From CBDCTM01 sp965222005 (GTDB lineage: Bacteria; Bacteroidota; Bacteroidia; Chitinophagales; Saprospiraceae), in assembly GCA_965222005.1 (NCBI GenBank), contig OZ244935.1:1054001-1118000 (forward strand): a DNA stretch of 64,000 bases, read 5' to 3'. Of this stretch, positions 46,064 through 54,569 are shown one piece after another (the stretch's first letter is position 1; every line of letters begins with the position of its first letter). The notes under the pieces are model-generated. The model was given only the letters and a program-made list of their open reading frames with translations, ran no database searches and was not told the origin of the DNA. The position numbers were made by a program, and so were the translations under genes.

Positions 46064-47265
46064 TTATTTTGGATTAATACGAATATCCCATTTTGGTAAA
46101 ATGGAATTTCGAATAATAAATTTATCTAGTTCTTTGAACTCTTCGGAAGCAACTTTTACGCCTTTTGGGTAAAACTTATCCAAAAAATGAACAATAGGAT
46201 TCATTCCTTTCCAAGTCATTTTTTGAGCTATTTTAATGGTTCGGTCAATCGAATCTAAAATTAAAGGGTTCCAATATTGTTCTAAAGCTGCCCAGACTCT
46301 TTCTATGGCATTGTACTTACTATGATAAGGAGGATAGTATACCAATTGAATAGGTATACCAATTTTTTGAGCAAACATGACCATACGTTGTATAAAACGT
46401 TTGGTATTGCCTGCTACTGATTTTCCGTTATCTAAATCAATCATCAACAGTTCATATTGGTCTTGCATAAACTGTCTTTGTGACCACCACCATTCTAAAG
46501 AGTCCACGATAAAATCTGATGTTTCTTTAGAATTACCAAAGACCATAAAACAGTTATCTGTGTTGATTTCATATAAACCAAAAGGGACTAAAATGTCTGT
46601 CCATTTTTGATCATGGTCGTCTGCCACAGGTGCATTTAGATTACGAGAATATCCCTTTCTGCTTAGGTTGCCTATTTTTACTTTCGCTTTTACATCACAA
46701 GAAATACGTAAAATACGAGGGTTATCTTTGGCTAAAGCATGTTGCTTGTTAACATTGTCAAAAATAGCATCTGTTTGTGGAATCTTTTTCAAAGGCTTAG
46801 TTTTCAAAACTTTTTTCAAAGTATACCCTAATCGGTTGAGTACATTGTTAACAGTACGTTGAGTGAAATCTCCTAATTCGTAAGACTTTTGTAGTACCAA
46901 TTCTTTATGAATATAAGGAGCGCTAACCTTTACATAACAACGATGGGTTTTGAATTGAGGATCAATTTGACTCTCTTGATCAACGATGTCTTTAACATCA
47001 TTTTCAAGTGCTGGATGGATTACTTCTTTTTTTTCGCACCTCTTTGATTATAGGCATCTAAACAGCGAATGCCTGTTCGACGCTCATGTAACCCTAATTC
47101 AACCATTTCACGACCCACATTCAATCGACGTTCCATTATCCGAGGAGAATTTTCAAAGAACTGTTCACATAATTCAGCAGCATATTGACGGCGTTCATAA
47201 CCCCTTAGCTTGATTAAAGCTGAATTAAAACTTGATATAACTTCGGGAGCTAAATAAATCTTCAT
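46064..47265 (-). CDS. ISAzo13-like transposase made by -1 frameshift
   Basis: Frame one (47265-47020, 81 residues, 'MKIYLAPEVISSFNSALIKL...') ends at TAA just past an A8 run. Reading -1 at the run continues 'KKEVIHPALENDVKDIVDQE...' into the second open frame to 46064, making one 400-residue protein, the normal size for the family. Catalytic residues: D in 'RISCDVKAKVKIG', D in 'LMIDLDNGKS', and E in 'YHSKYNAIERVWAALEQ'. Without the shift only an 81-residue N-terminal piece would be made. I therefore treat this as one functional gene, not a pseudogene. Confidence 0.85.
47026..47032 (-). promoter_or_regulatory. slippery heptamer A_AAA_AAG for -1 frameshift
   Basis: In the zero frame the codons read AAA AAG before AAG TAA; slipping one base back enters the second frame of the transposase exactly. 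The heptamer is the classic -1 signal also used in some bacterial insertion sequences. The zero-frame stop is 6 bases downstream. Confidence 0.8.
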
Positions 47266-47624
47266 TTGTTTTTTTCTCCCAAATATATAACATTTTTACT
47301 CATTTTAACGGGTAGGTTATTTTTTTCGCCTTCCCTAAACAAACTGTTCTGCATCTAATTATGCATTGACACAGTAATATAAATACTTTTACTACGCAGA
47401 TTCGGTGTACTGGAAAAAATCGTTTAATTTCACCAACTGGAGGGAGTTGAGTAATCATAGTATGTATGGGTTTTCGTCGATTCAAACATACAAGATTATT
47501 TTACAACTCTCTCTATTTCAATGAACTATAAAAAAGTGTATAGTAACTTAAAAATTGCATTATTCCGATACCTTTAGGCCTTATCATACGACCCTTCGCC
47601 AAGCATCATAGATTTGCCCGAAAT

Positions 47625-48671
47625 ATGATAAACGTTCAACTACTCAAAAAAATATGCGAAACCCCTGGAGCTCCGGGCTTCGAACAGCCTATCCGCCAAC
47701 TGGTAACGGAAGCATTGGCTAGCATGGACGTAGAAGTAACTGCCGATGCGATGGGCAATGTGATGGCTTTGAAAAAAGGACGATCCGATAAGCGCGTGAT
47801 GATTGCTGCGCACATGGATGAGATTAGCTTTATGGTTACGCATATCGATGAGGATGGATTTATCCGCTTTCATCCGCTGGGCGGATTTGATGCCAAAACC
47901 CTTACCTCGCAGCGAGTCATCATCCACGGCAAAGAGGATATCATGGGTGTGATGGGCTCCAAGCCGATCCATCTTATGAAACCCGATGAGCGCACCAAAG
48001 CCGTACCCATTGAGGATTACTTTATTGATACCGGCCGACCCAAAAAAGAAATCGAAAATTTGGTGTCTATAGGTAATCCCATCACCCGTGAGCGGAAGCT
48101 GATCGAAATGGGAGATTGTGTAAACAGCAAATCCCTCGACAATAGAGTTTCCGTTTTCATCCTCCTTGAAGTACTGCGGGAACTCAACAAGGCCGATGTA
48201 CCTTACGATGTATATGGCGTATTCACCGTACAGGAGGAGGTGGGACTGCGCGGTGCTGTGAATGCGGCCCATCGCATCAATCCCGATTTTGGCTTTGGCC
48301 TTGATGTCACGATTGCCTTCGATGTACCTGGCGCACAACCCCATGAGATGGTTACCCGCCTTGGCAAAGGGGCGGGCATCAAAGTGCTGGACGGCTCTAC
48401 CATTTGCGATTATCGAATGGTGCAATACCTGAAGGATCAGGCAGAGGAGCACAACATCCCCTGGCAGCCCGAAATATTACCAAAAGGGGGTACCGATACG
48501 GCCGGCATCCAGCGCTACGGGAAAAACGGAGCCATCGTCGGAGCCATTTCCATCCCCCTTCGGCATATTCATCAAACAATCGAGATGGCTCACAAAAGGG
48601 ACATCCGCCACTGCATTGATTTACTCAAAAATGCTTTGCTACACCTGGACGGACACGAATGGGGATTTTGA
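47625..48671 (+). CDS. M42-family metallo-aminopeptidase
   Basis: Tetrahedral aminopeptidase of the M42 family (PepA/FrvX-like), which trims peptides from the cytosol using two metal ions. The 348 residues show 'PGAPGFEQPIRQLV', metal ligands in 'MIAAHMDEISFMV' (His), 'CVNSKSLDNRVSVF' (Asp), 'VFTVQEEVGLRGA' (Glu catalysts), 'FGLDVTIAFD' (Asp) and 'IPLRHIHQTIEMAH' (His). The set is complete. It lies next to the IS element and probably has its own promoter (TACCTTTA near 47568). Confidence 0.92.
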   Translation: MINVQLLKKICETPGAPGFEQPIRQLVTEALASMDVEVTADAMGNVMALKKGRSDKRVMIAAHMDEISFMVTHIDEDGFIRFHPLGGFDAKTLTSQRVIIHGKEDIMGVMGSKPIHLMKPDERTKAVPIEDYFIDTGRPKKEIENLVSIGNPITRERKLIEMGDCVNSKSLDNRVSVFILLEVLRELNKADVPYDVYGVFTVQEEVGLRGAVNAAHRINPDFGFGLDVTIAFDVPGAQPHEMVTRLGKGAGIKVLDGSTICDYRMVQYLKDQAEEHNIPWQPEILPKGGTDTAGIQRYGKNGAIVGAISIPLRHIHQTIEMAHKRDIRHCIDLLKNALLHLDGHEWGF

Positions 48672-48722
48672 AACTACCCGTCCTGAGTTTTTCTTAAACG
48701 GACTACCTCAAACAACCTTTTT

Positions 48723-48968
48723 ATGTGGAAAGAAAGTAGAAATAAATTGCGGGCCACCTTCCGCTTTGCCGATTTCAAACAAGCCTTTGCTTTCATGACG
48801 GAGGTGGCCTTCCATGCCGAAAAGCAAAACCACCATCCCGAATGGAGCAATGTGTATCACACCGTGAAAATTGCGCTCTCCACCCATGATGCAGGAAATG
48901 TGGTCACTAAGAAAGACCATCGTTTGGCCAAAACGATTGCCAAGGTGTACGAGAAATACAAGCCATGA
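48723..48968 (+). CDS. phhB: 4a-hydroxytetrahydrobiopterin dehydratase family protein
   Basis: Dehydrates the 4a-carbinolamine formed by aromatic amino-acid hydroxylases, or serves as a pterin-binding protein in molybdopterin-like pathways. The 81 residues are a near-complete domain: 'FRFADFKQAFAFMTEVAFHA', 'KQNHHPEWSNVYHTVKIAL' with the catalytic His-His-Pro, and 'LSTHDAGNVVTKKDHRLAK'. No phenylalanine hydroxylase is in the window. It shares four bases (ATGA) with the next gene, so translation is coupled. Confidence 0.9.
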   Translation: MWKESRNKLRATFRFADFKQAFAFMTEVAFHAEKQNHHPEWSNVYHTVKIALSTHDAGNVVTKKDHRLAKTIAKVYEKYKP

Positions 48969-50116
48969 TCACCCAGCGGATTCCCTCCAAGCTACCCAAT
49001 GTGGGTACCACCATTTTCACCATCATGTCGCGCCTGGCCAATGAGCACGGAGCCATTAACCTGTCGCAAGGCTTTCCCAATTTCGATTGTGATGAAAAGC
49101 TCAAAGCCCTGGTCGCACACCATATGACCGTCGGCCACAATCAGTATGCTCCGATGGCCGGCCTGCCGCAGCTGCGCGAAAGCATCGCCGACAAATGCCA
49201 GCGGCTGTATGGCAAATCAGTCAACTGGAATACTGAAATCACCGTTACAGCAGGCGCAACGCAGGCCATTTTCACCGCTATTGCAGCCTTTGTACGGCCT
49301 GGCGATGAGGTCATCCTCATCGATCCGGCCTACGACTCGTACGGCCCTTCTATAGAAACCTTTGGTGGCCAAGCAGTAGTATATGAGTTGACGGCTCCTG
49401 ATTATCAGATCGATTGGCATGCCTTCAAAAAGCTTATCAGCCCCCGCTGTCGGATGATTATCATCAACACGCCGCACAATCCGACCGGCCAGATTTTGAG
49501 CGCCGATGATTTGCTCGCCCTCCAACGCATCACGGCAGGCACCGACATTTTGCTGCTATCTGATGAGGTGTATGAACATTTGGTATTTGACGGCAGGCAA
49601 CATGAAAGCGTACTGCGCTATCCGGAACTGTTTGAGCGGAGCCTGCTCACTTTTTCCTTTGGCAAAACCTTTCACAATACCGGCTGGAAGATGGGCTATT
49701 GTATTGCTGCGCCTCCCTTGATGAAAGAGTTCAGAAAAGTACATCAGTTCAATGTTTTTTCCGTCAACACCCCGATCCAGCATGCTATTGCCGATTACCT
49801 GGCCGATCCGCAGGTGTATTTACATTTGCCTGATTTTTATCAGCAAAAACGCGATTTTTTTAAACTTTTGCTGGCAGGTTCCCGCTTTCGGCCACTAGGC
49901 TGCCACGGCACCTATTTCATGCTGGCCGATTACAGCGCCATCAGCAATGAGCCGGATATTGATTTTGCCAAACGCCTGACGTGCGAGCAGGGTGTAGCTA
50001 CCATTCCGGTATCCGTTTTTTACAGGAGCAGGCGCAACGAGGGGGTGCTGCGTTTTTGCTTTGCCAAAACGAGAGACTTGTTGGAGCAGGCAGGAGAGTT
50101 GCTGGCAAAGGTGTGA
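48965..50116 (+). CDS. YbdL-like aminotransferase (methionine/aromatic)
   Basis: PLP-dependent fold type I enzyme. The 383 residues match the methionine aminotransferase (YbdL, KAT-like) group: 'NLSQGFPNFDCDEKL', 'GHNQYAPMAGLPQLRESIA' near the start, 'NTPHNPTG' for cofactor-phosphate binding, 'LLLSDEVYEHLVFDG', and the Schiff-base Lys in 'FSFGKTFHNTGWKMGY'. Likely substrates are methionine and glutamine-type keto acids. Coupling to the pterin dehydratase suggests aromatic amino-acid metabolism, but this is inference. Confidence 0.9.
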   Translation: MITQRIPSKLPNVGTTIFTIMSRLANEHGAINLSQGFPNFDCDEKLKALVAHHMTVGHNQYAPMAGLPQLRESIADKCQRLYGKSVNWNTEITVTAGATQAIFTAIAAFVRPGDEVILIDPAYDSYGPSIETFGGQAVVYELTAPDYQIDWHAFKKLISPRCRMIIINTPHNPTGQILSADDLLALQRITAGTDILLLSDEVYEHLVFDGRQHESVLRYPELFERSLLTFSFGKTFHNTGWKMGYCIAAPPLMKEFRKVHQFNVFSVNTPIQHAIADYLADPQVYLHLPDFYQQKRDFFKLLLAGSRFRPLGCHGTYFMLADYSAISNEPDIDFAKRLTCEQGVATIPVSVFYRSRRNEGVLRFCFAKTRDLLEQAGELLAKV

Positions 50117-52009
50117 TTAGTAGGCGCGTTTATCGCACTTCTCCATGTAGTTGATGAAGGCGCGATTGACTACTTTATTGCCGCCGGGAGTTGGATATTT
50201 GCCTGAGAAGTACCAGTCGCCCAGATTATCGGGACAAGCCTGGCGCAAGCCTTCCAGCGATTGATAGATCACTTCCACTTTGGGCTTGATGCCTTTCGGA
50301 GTGACGATTTGTGCAATTTTGGCTGAAATCTTATCTACACTAAACACTTTGTACAATTTGATCAGTACATTCTTGATCTCTTCTTTCGGCAAATCTTCTT
50401 GTGCTTTGGCGCATTTATACGCTTTTTGCAACAAATCAGATTTGCCGTGTTCGTGTAGTAGCTCCACCAAAGCCCGGAAGGCAACGAAATCCTTGAGTTT
50501 CGACATATCAATACCATAGCAATCGGGATAACGAATTTGAGGCGCAGAGCTTACCACAATGATTTTTTTGGGTCGCAGCCGCGACACGATTTTGAGGATG
50601 CTGTTGCGAAGTGTAGTTCCCCGCACGATCGAATCATCCATCAATACCAGAGTATCCTTCTCGTTGTTGACAATGCCGTAGGTTACATCGTACACATGCG
50701 AAACCAGATCGCTCCGCGAGGCATCATCCGCGATGAAGGTGCGCAACTTGGCGTCTTTGACAGCAATTTTTTCGATTCGGGCTTTGAGAGACAGAATTTT
50801 TTCGAGCTTTTTGGGTTTAATGTCGTTGCCCATTTCCAATATCTTGCGCTGCTTGAGTTGGTTCAGCTGCTTGTCAATGCCTTCCATCATTCCATAAAAG
50901 GCCGTTTCGGCGGTATTGGGAACAAAGGAAAAAACGGTATTTCGCAGGTTATACTTTACCGCTTTCAGCACCAATTCGGCCAACTGCTCGCCCAGCTTTT
51001 TGCGTTCCAGATATATATCCCGATCCGTGCCTCTTGAGAAATAGATTCGTTCAAAAGAGCAAGAAGTTTTCTGCCCCGCCTCGGTAAAGGGAGCTTCTTC
51101 CACATGGCCGGTACATTTGATAATGAGGGCATGCGCCGGTGAAAGCTCCTTTACTTTGCTATGGTGTACATCGAATGCCGTTTGGATAGCCGGCCGTTCG
51201 GAGGCAACTACTACCACCTCATCATCGTGGTAAAAATAGGCTGGTCGGATGCCATTGGGGTCTCGAATAACAAAAGCATCTCCGTGGCCGATGAGGCCGG
51301 CCATTATGTAGCCACCGTCCAACTTGCGGCATGCGCGGCGCAGCAAGCGCTGGATATCCAGGTTTTCGAAAATCAGCTCATTGATTTCCTGGTTGGTATA
51401 GCCATCGGGCTTAAACCAGGTGTGGAGGCGTTGGACTTCATCATCTAGGAAATGGCCAAATTTTTCCAGTACGGTCACCGTATCGGAGCGCTCCTTGGGA
51501 TATTGACCAAAGCCTACCAGCTCGTCGAACAGCTCATCTACATTCGTCATATTAAAGTTGCCGGCTATTACCAAATTGCGCGAAATCCAGTTGTTGCGCC
51601 GCAAAAAGGGATGGCAGGTCTCGATGGAATTGTTGCCGTGGGTGCCGTAGCGGAGGTGTCCGAGGAGCAATTCGCCGGTGAAGGGTCGGTTATCTTTGAG
51701 CCATTGGGGGTCAGCCAGCTGATCGGCACTCAGGTTTTTGAAATGCTTGTAAATGCTTTTAAAAATATCTTCCAGATAATTGGGCGAAGAGCATCTTTTG
51801 CGCGAGATGTAGCGGGTGCCGGGCTTTGGTTGGAGCTTGATGGTCGCTACCCCTGCGCCGTCCTGCCCACGGTTGCGCTGCTTCTGCAACAGCAGGCGGA
51901 GTTTATTCATGCCGTAAAGTGCAGTTCCGTACTTTTTATAATAATACTCGAGCGGTTGCAGCAATCGGACCAAGGCCACACCACACTCGTGTTTTATTTG
52001 ATCGCTCAT
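50117..52009 (-). CDS. amidophosphoribosyltransferase-like protein, long form
   Basis: PurF family: glutamine-PRPP amidotransferase for the first step of purine synthesis. The N-terminal propeptide MSDQIKHE precedes the catalytic C9 ('HECGVAL'), the glutamine-amidotransferase class II domain has 'RNRGQDGAGVATI' and 'GHLRYGTHG', and the PRPP motif is 'LVLMDDSIVRGTTLRNSIL'. At 630 residues it is about 130 longer than typical PurF, with charged insertions ('HTWFKPDGYTNQEIN', a lysine-rich 'KRKILEMGNDIKPKKLEKI'). The long form is found in other Bacteroidota, possibly as a second paralogue. No purine cluster surrounds it. Confidence 0.85.
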   Translation of the reverse strand: MSDQIKHECGVALVRLLQPLEYYYKKYGTALYGMNKLRLLLQKQRNRGQDGAGVATIKLQPKPGTRYISRKRCSSPNYLEDIFKSIYKHFKNLSADQLADPQWLKDNRPFTGELLLGHLRYGTHGNNSIETCHPFLRRNNWISRNLVIAGNFNMTNVDELFDELVGFGQYPKERSDTVTVLEKFGHFLDDEVQRLHTWFKPDGYTNQEINELIFENLDIQRLLRRACRKLDGGYIMAGLIGHGDAFVIRDPNGIRPAYFYHDDEVVVVASERPAIQTAFDVHHSKVKELSPAHALIIKCTGHVEEAPFTEAGQKTSCSFERIYFSRGTDRDIYLERKKLGEQLAELVLKAVKYNLRNTVFSFVPNTAETAFYGMMEGIDKQLNQLKQRKILEMGNDIKPKKLEKILSLKARIEKIAVKDAKLRTFIADDASRSDLVSHVYDVTYGIVNNEKDTLVLMDDSIVRGTTLRNSILKIVSRLRPKKIIVVSSAPQIRYPDCYGIDMSKLKDFVAFRALVELLHEHGKSDLLQKAYKCAKAQEDLPKEEIKNVLIKLYKVFSVDKISAKIAQIVTPKGIKPKVEVIYQSLEGLRQACPDNLGDWYFSGKYPTPGGNKVVNRAFINYMEKCDKRAY

Positions 52010-52272
52010 CGAATCAAGCTTATACCAAAATGAAGTTTGCGAATCAGCATTTGTGTAAAATATTCCTAATTATCCAACTCCTAAGTTCGTACGAAATGCA
52101 AATATACGGCAAGTAGTCATTATTTTTAGGTTTTGAAATGCGGGAATGTTAAAACACAAGTGATTAAACGTCAGATACCGGCAAGTTCGCATCATTTAAT
52201 ATAGTAGTTGTTAAACAACTTCATAGAACTGATTTAAACTTTGATAGCCCTGTTCATTAAACTATCAGTATT

Positions 52273-52590
52273 ATGGCTTTACTTAGCTTCTTTAAAACGC
52301 CAAAGCACCAGCAATTTGAATACAAGCCCCGCTACTGGAACCCGCGGAAGGAAGAGCTGGAACGACGACTTGACCTGGTGCATAAAAGCCAGGAGGGCAA
52401 TCCCGATGCGATGAAGGCTCGCATTTCCACAGGCTTGCGCCGCCAATATCAGTCGGATAGTAAATCCCGCTCCCAGCAAAACTTCCGGAGGAGTATGTTG
52501 TTAATAGCTGTGATTGTAGCTTTGATATTTATCAGCTATTTATTTTTGACTGTATATTTGCCAGAGTTGGTTAATATGATCGAAGGATAA
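52273..52590 (+). CDS. small single-span membrane protein, function unknown
   Basis: The 105 residues have a basic, Pro/Tyr-containing N-terminal part ('HQQFEYKPRYWNPRKEELER') and one membrane helix near residues 76-98. Homologue-like proteins precede mutL in other Bacteroidota as I recall, which is the only clue. No catalytic motif. The orientation would place the N-terminus in the cytoplasm. Confidence 0.7.
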   Translation: MALLSFFKTPKHQQFEYKPRYWNPRKEELERRLDLVHKSQEGNPDAMKARISTGLRRQYQSDSKSRSQQNFRRSMLLIAVIVALIFISYLFLTVYLPELVNMIEG

Positions 52591-52650
52591 GGGGCTGGAA
52601 ATGCCAGCCAGCATTCGGGCCCCAAAAGAGGATTAAATACCACACTGCTT

Positions 52651-54510
52651 ATGGGCGATATTATTCAATTGCTACCCGATGCCATTGCCAACCAAATAGC
52701 GGCGGGCGAGGTCATACAGCGGCCGGGGTCAGCAGTAAAGGAATTGTTGGAAAATTCCGTCGATGCGGGGGGCACTCACATCAAGCTTATCGTCAAAGAT
52801 GCTGGCAAAACTCTTATCCAGGTAATCGACGATGGCTGCGGCATGTCGGAAACCGATGCCCGAATGAGCCTCGAACGGCACGCTACCTCCAAAATCCGTC
52901 AGGCCAAAGACCTCTTCGCCATCCGCACCATGGGCTTTCGTGGTGAGGCTATGGCTTCTATCGCAGCTATCTCGCAGCTCGAAATGCGCAGCCGCCGCCA
53001 AACAGACGAGCTCGGCACCCGCATCCTCACCGAAGCCAGTGAAGTAAAGCTTCAAGAGCCTTGTCAATGTGCTCCCGGAACTAATATCTCGGTAAAAAAT
53101 CTGTTCTTCAACGTTCCTGCCCGCCGCAACTTTCTCAAGTCCAATACAGTAGAAATGCGGTACATTATTGATGAATTTCAGCGCGTCGCCATCGCCCATC
53201 CGGACATTCACTTTTCCCTGCATCACAACAGCTCGGAAGTCTTTCATCTGCCACCCACTAAGCTCCGGCAACGCCTGGTCGGCATCTTTGGTCCGAATAG
53301 TAATAAAAAACTGGTTCCCGTGGACGAGCAAACGGATATCATCCATCTGCATGGCTTTGTCGGCAAGCCCGAATTTGCCAAAAAGACCAGAGGTGAGCAG
53401 TTTTTTTATGTCAACAACCGCTTCATAAAAAGTGCCTATCTCAACCACGCCATCATGGGTGCCTATGAGGAGTTGCTGCCCAAAGACACTTATCCTTTGT
53501 ACGTCATTTTTCTGGAAGTTGATCCGGCTTCGATCGATATCAATGTGCACCCCACCAAGCAGGAAATCAAATTTGAAGATGAGCGGCTGGTGTACAACTA
53601 CCTCAAAGTAGCCGTTCGGCATGCTCTGGGCCAATACAGCATCACTCCCACGCTCGACTTTGAGCGGGATGTCAATTTCGGAAGCTCCCGGGCCGGTTTT
53701 GCCGACCAAGGGCAAGGCTCTGCTGAACGGCCAGCCACCATTTCCAATATTCCTCCTTTTCCCAATAAGCATAAGGCCAGCCGGGAAGAATGGCAGCAGC
53801 TGTATGAAGGGCTGGACGCTTTTGACCAGTCCGCTTCGCCTCCACAGGAAACCGATGCATCACCTGCCAATTCTTTGACTATTGAGAGCAATTGGTCGGA
53901 AGGCAATTTGTTGGATGACAAAACCGGCAGCTCTTCAGATGAGCAGAAAGAGCCTTGTCAAATACATGGTACTTACATCGTTAGTCAGATAAAATCCGGC
54001 TTCCTGCTCATTGACCAACAGGCGGCGCATGAGCGGGTGCTGTATGAGCGCTACCTGGGTTCATTGGAAGGCCAGGGCGCCATCAGCCAGCAAGAGTTGT
54101 TTCCCAAAAACATCAACCTTTCTCCTGCTGATGCACTCCTGTTACAAGGAATGCTCCCAGAAATTAACAAACTAGGCTTCGATATTCAGGAGTTTGGAAA
54201 AAACAGCTTCGTACTACATGGCCGACCAGGGTCCTTGCCCGCCGGGCAGGATGAGCAGCTTATCATTGAACAGCTTATCGAACTGTATCGGCAGAATATG
54301 GAGTTGAATACCAACAGCAATGAAAATATTGCCCGCTCACTCGCTGTCAGCGCAGCTATTAAGCGCGGCCAGCCAATGAGTCCGATAGAGATGAGGGCAC
54401 TCATCGATCAGCTTTTTGCCTGTAGCATGCCCTTCCAAAGCCCTTCCGGCCGAAAATGTTTTATGACGTATGAGCTGGACGATTTGGAAAAGCAATTTGG
54501 CAGTGGCTAA
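52651..54510 (+). CDS. mutL: DNA mismatch repair protein MutL
   Basis: Coordinates mismatch repair after MutS recognition. The 619 residues start with the GHKL ATPase: catalytic E34 in 'KELLENSVDAG', 'DDGCGM', 'RHATSKI' and 'GFRGEAMASI'. The C-terminal domain carries 'IDQQAAHERVLYERYL', which fits the MutL endonuclease pattern DQHA(x)2E(x)4E except that Gln replaces the His; metal-dependent nicking is therefore possible but not assured. No MutH exists in most Bacteroidota. It heads the mutL-(rtcB)-rhomboid-rhomboid block. Confidence 0.95.
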   Translation: MGDIIQLLPDAIANQIAAGEVIQRPGSAVKELLENSVDAGGTHIKLIVKDAGKTLIQVIDDGCGMSETDARMSLERHATSKIRQAKDLFAIRTMGFRGEAMASIAAISQLEMRSRRQTDELGTRILTEASEVKLQEPCQCAPGTNISVKNLFFNVPARRNFLKSNTVEMRYIIDEFQRVAIAHPDIHFSLHHNSSEVFHLPPTKLRQRLVGIFGPNSNKKLVPVDEQTDIIHLHGFVGKPEFAKKTRGEQFFYVNNRFIKSAYLNHAIMGAYEELLPKDTYPLYVIFLEVDPASIDINVHPTKQEIKFEDERLVYNYLKVAVRHALGQYSITPTLDFERDVNFGSSRAGFADQGQGSAERPATISNIPPFPNKHKASREEWQQLYEGLDAFDQSASPPQETDASPANSLTIESNWSEGNLLDDKTGSSSDEQKEPCQIHGTYIVSQIKSGFLLIDQQAAHERVLYERYLGSLEGQGAISQQELFPKNINLSPADALLLQGMLPEINKLGFDIQEFGKNSFVLHGRPGSLPAGQDEQLIIEQLIELYRQNMELNTNSNENIARSLAVSAAIKRGQPMSPIEMRALIDQLFACSMPFQSPSGRKCFMTYELDDLEKQFGSG

Positions 54511-54569
54511 TTCATCCGCAGCAGTGAGCCTTGCCGCCATTAGGTGTAGCCTTTATCCTCAAGATTCTT

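Larger units (their letters stand above)
46033..47335 (-). mobile_element. ISAzo13-like element, 1303 bp
   Basis: Imperfect terminal repeats of about 31 bases: left GGGAGTAGGAAAAAAATAATC..., right (complemented) GGGAAGGCGAAAAAAATAACC.... A 3-bp duplication TAA lies at 46030-46032 and 47336-47338. It carries one transposase gene in two frames. It inserted into the IS4-like transposase gene, cutting it between the Leu and Tyr codons, so the order of insertion is known: IS4-like first, this one second. Confidence 0.9.
44983..47458 (-). pseudogene. IS4-like transposase, split by the inner element
   Basis: The N-terminal 41 codons (MITQLPPVGEIKRFFPVHRI ..., 47458-47336) and the remaining 348 (46029-44983) join in frame once 46033-47335 and one TAA copy are removed: '..RCRTVCL' + 'YKCRSEFGSILGRKD..'. 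DDE residues remain: D in 'MSIDRTNWKIG', D in 'LLGDREFIGEKW', and E in 'RWSIEVFFYHNKSNGF'. The rebuilt product has 389 residues. The gene cannot be translated whole now, so the element is silent unless the inner one leaves precisely. Confidence 0.88.
44976..47550 (-). mobile_element. IS4-like element, interrupted by an ISAzo13-like element
   Basis: Terminal inverted repeats AAGTTACTATACACTTTT at 44977-44994 and its complement at 47532-47549. The host duplication AAAATTGCA flanks it (44967-44975 and 47551-47559; a tenth base also agrees), as expected for IS4-type elements (9 bp or more). Without the inner element and its 3-bp duplication it is about 1270 bp long. It inserted in the gap between the flippase and the M42 peptidase. 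Confidence 0.9.
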
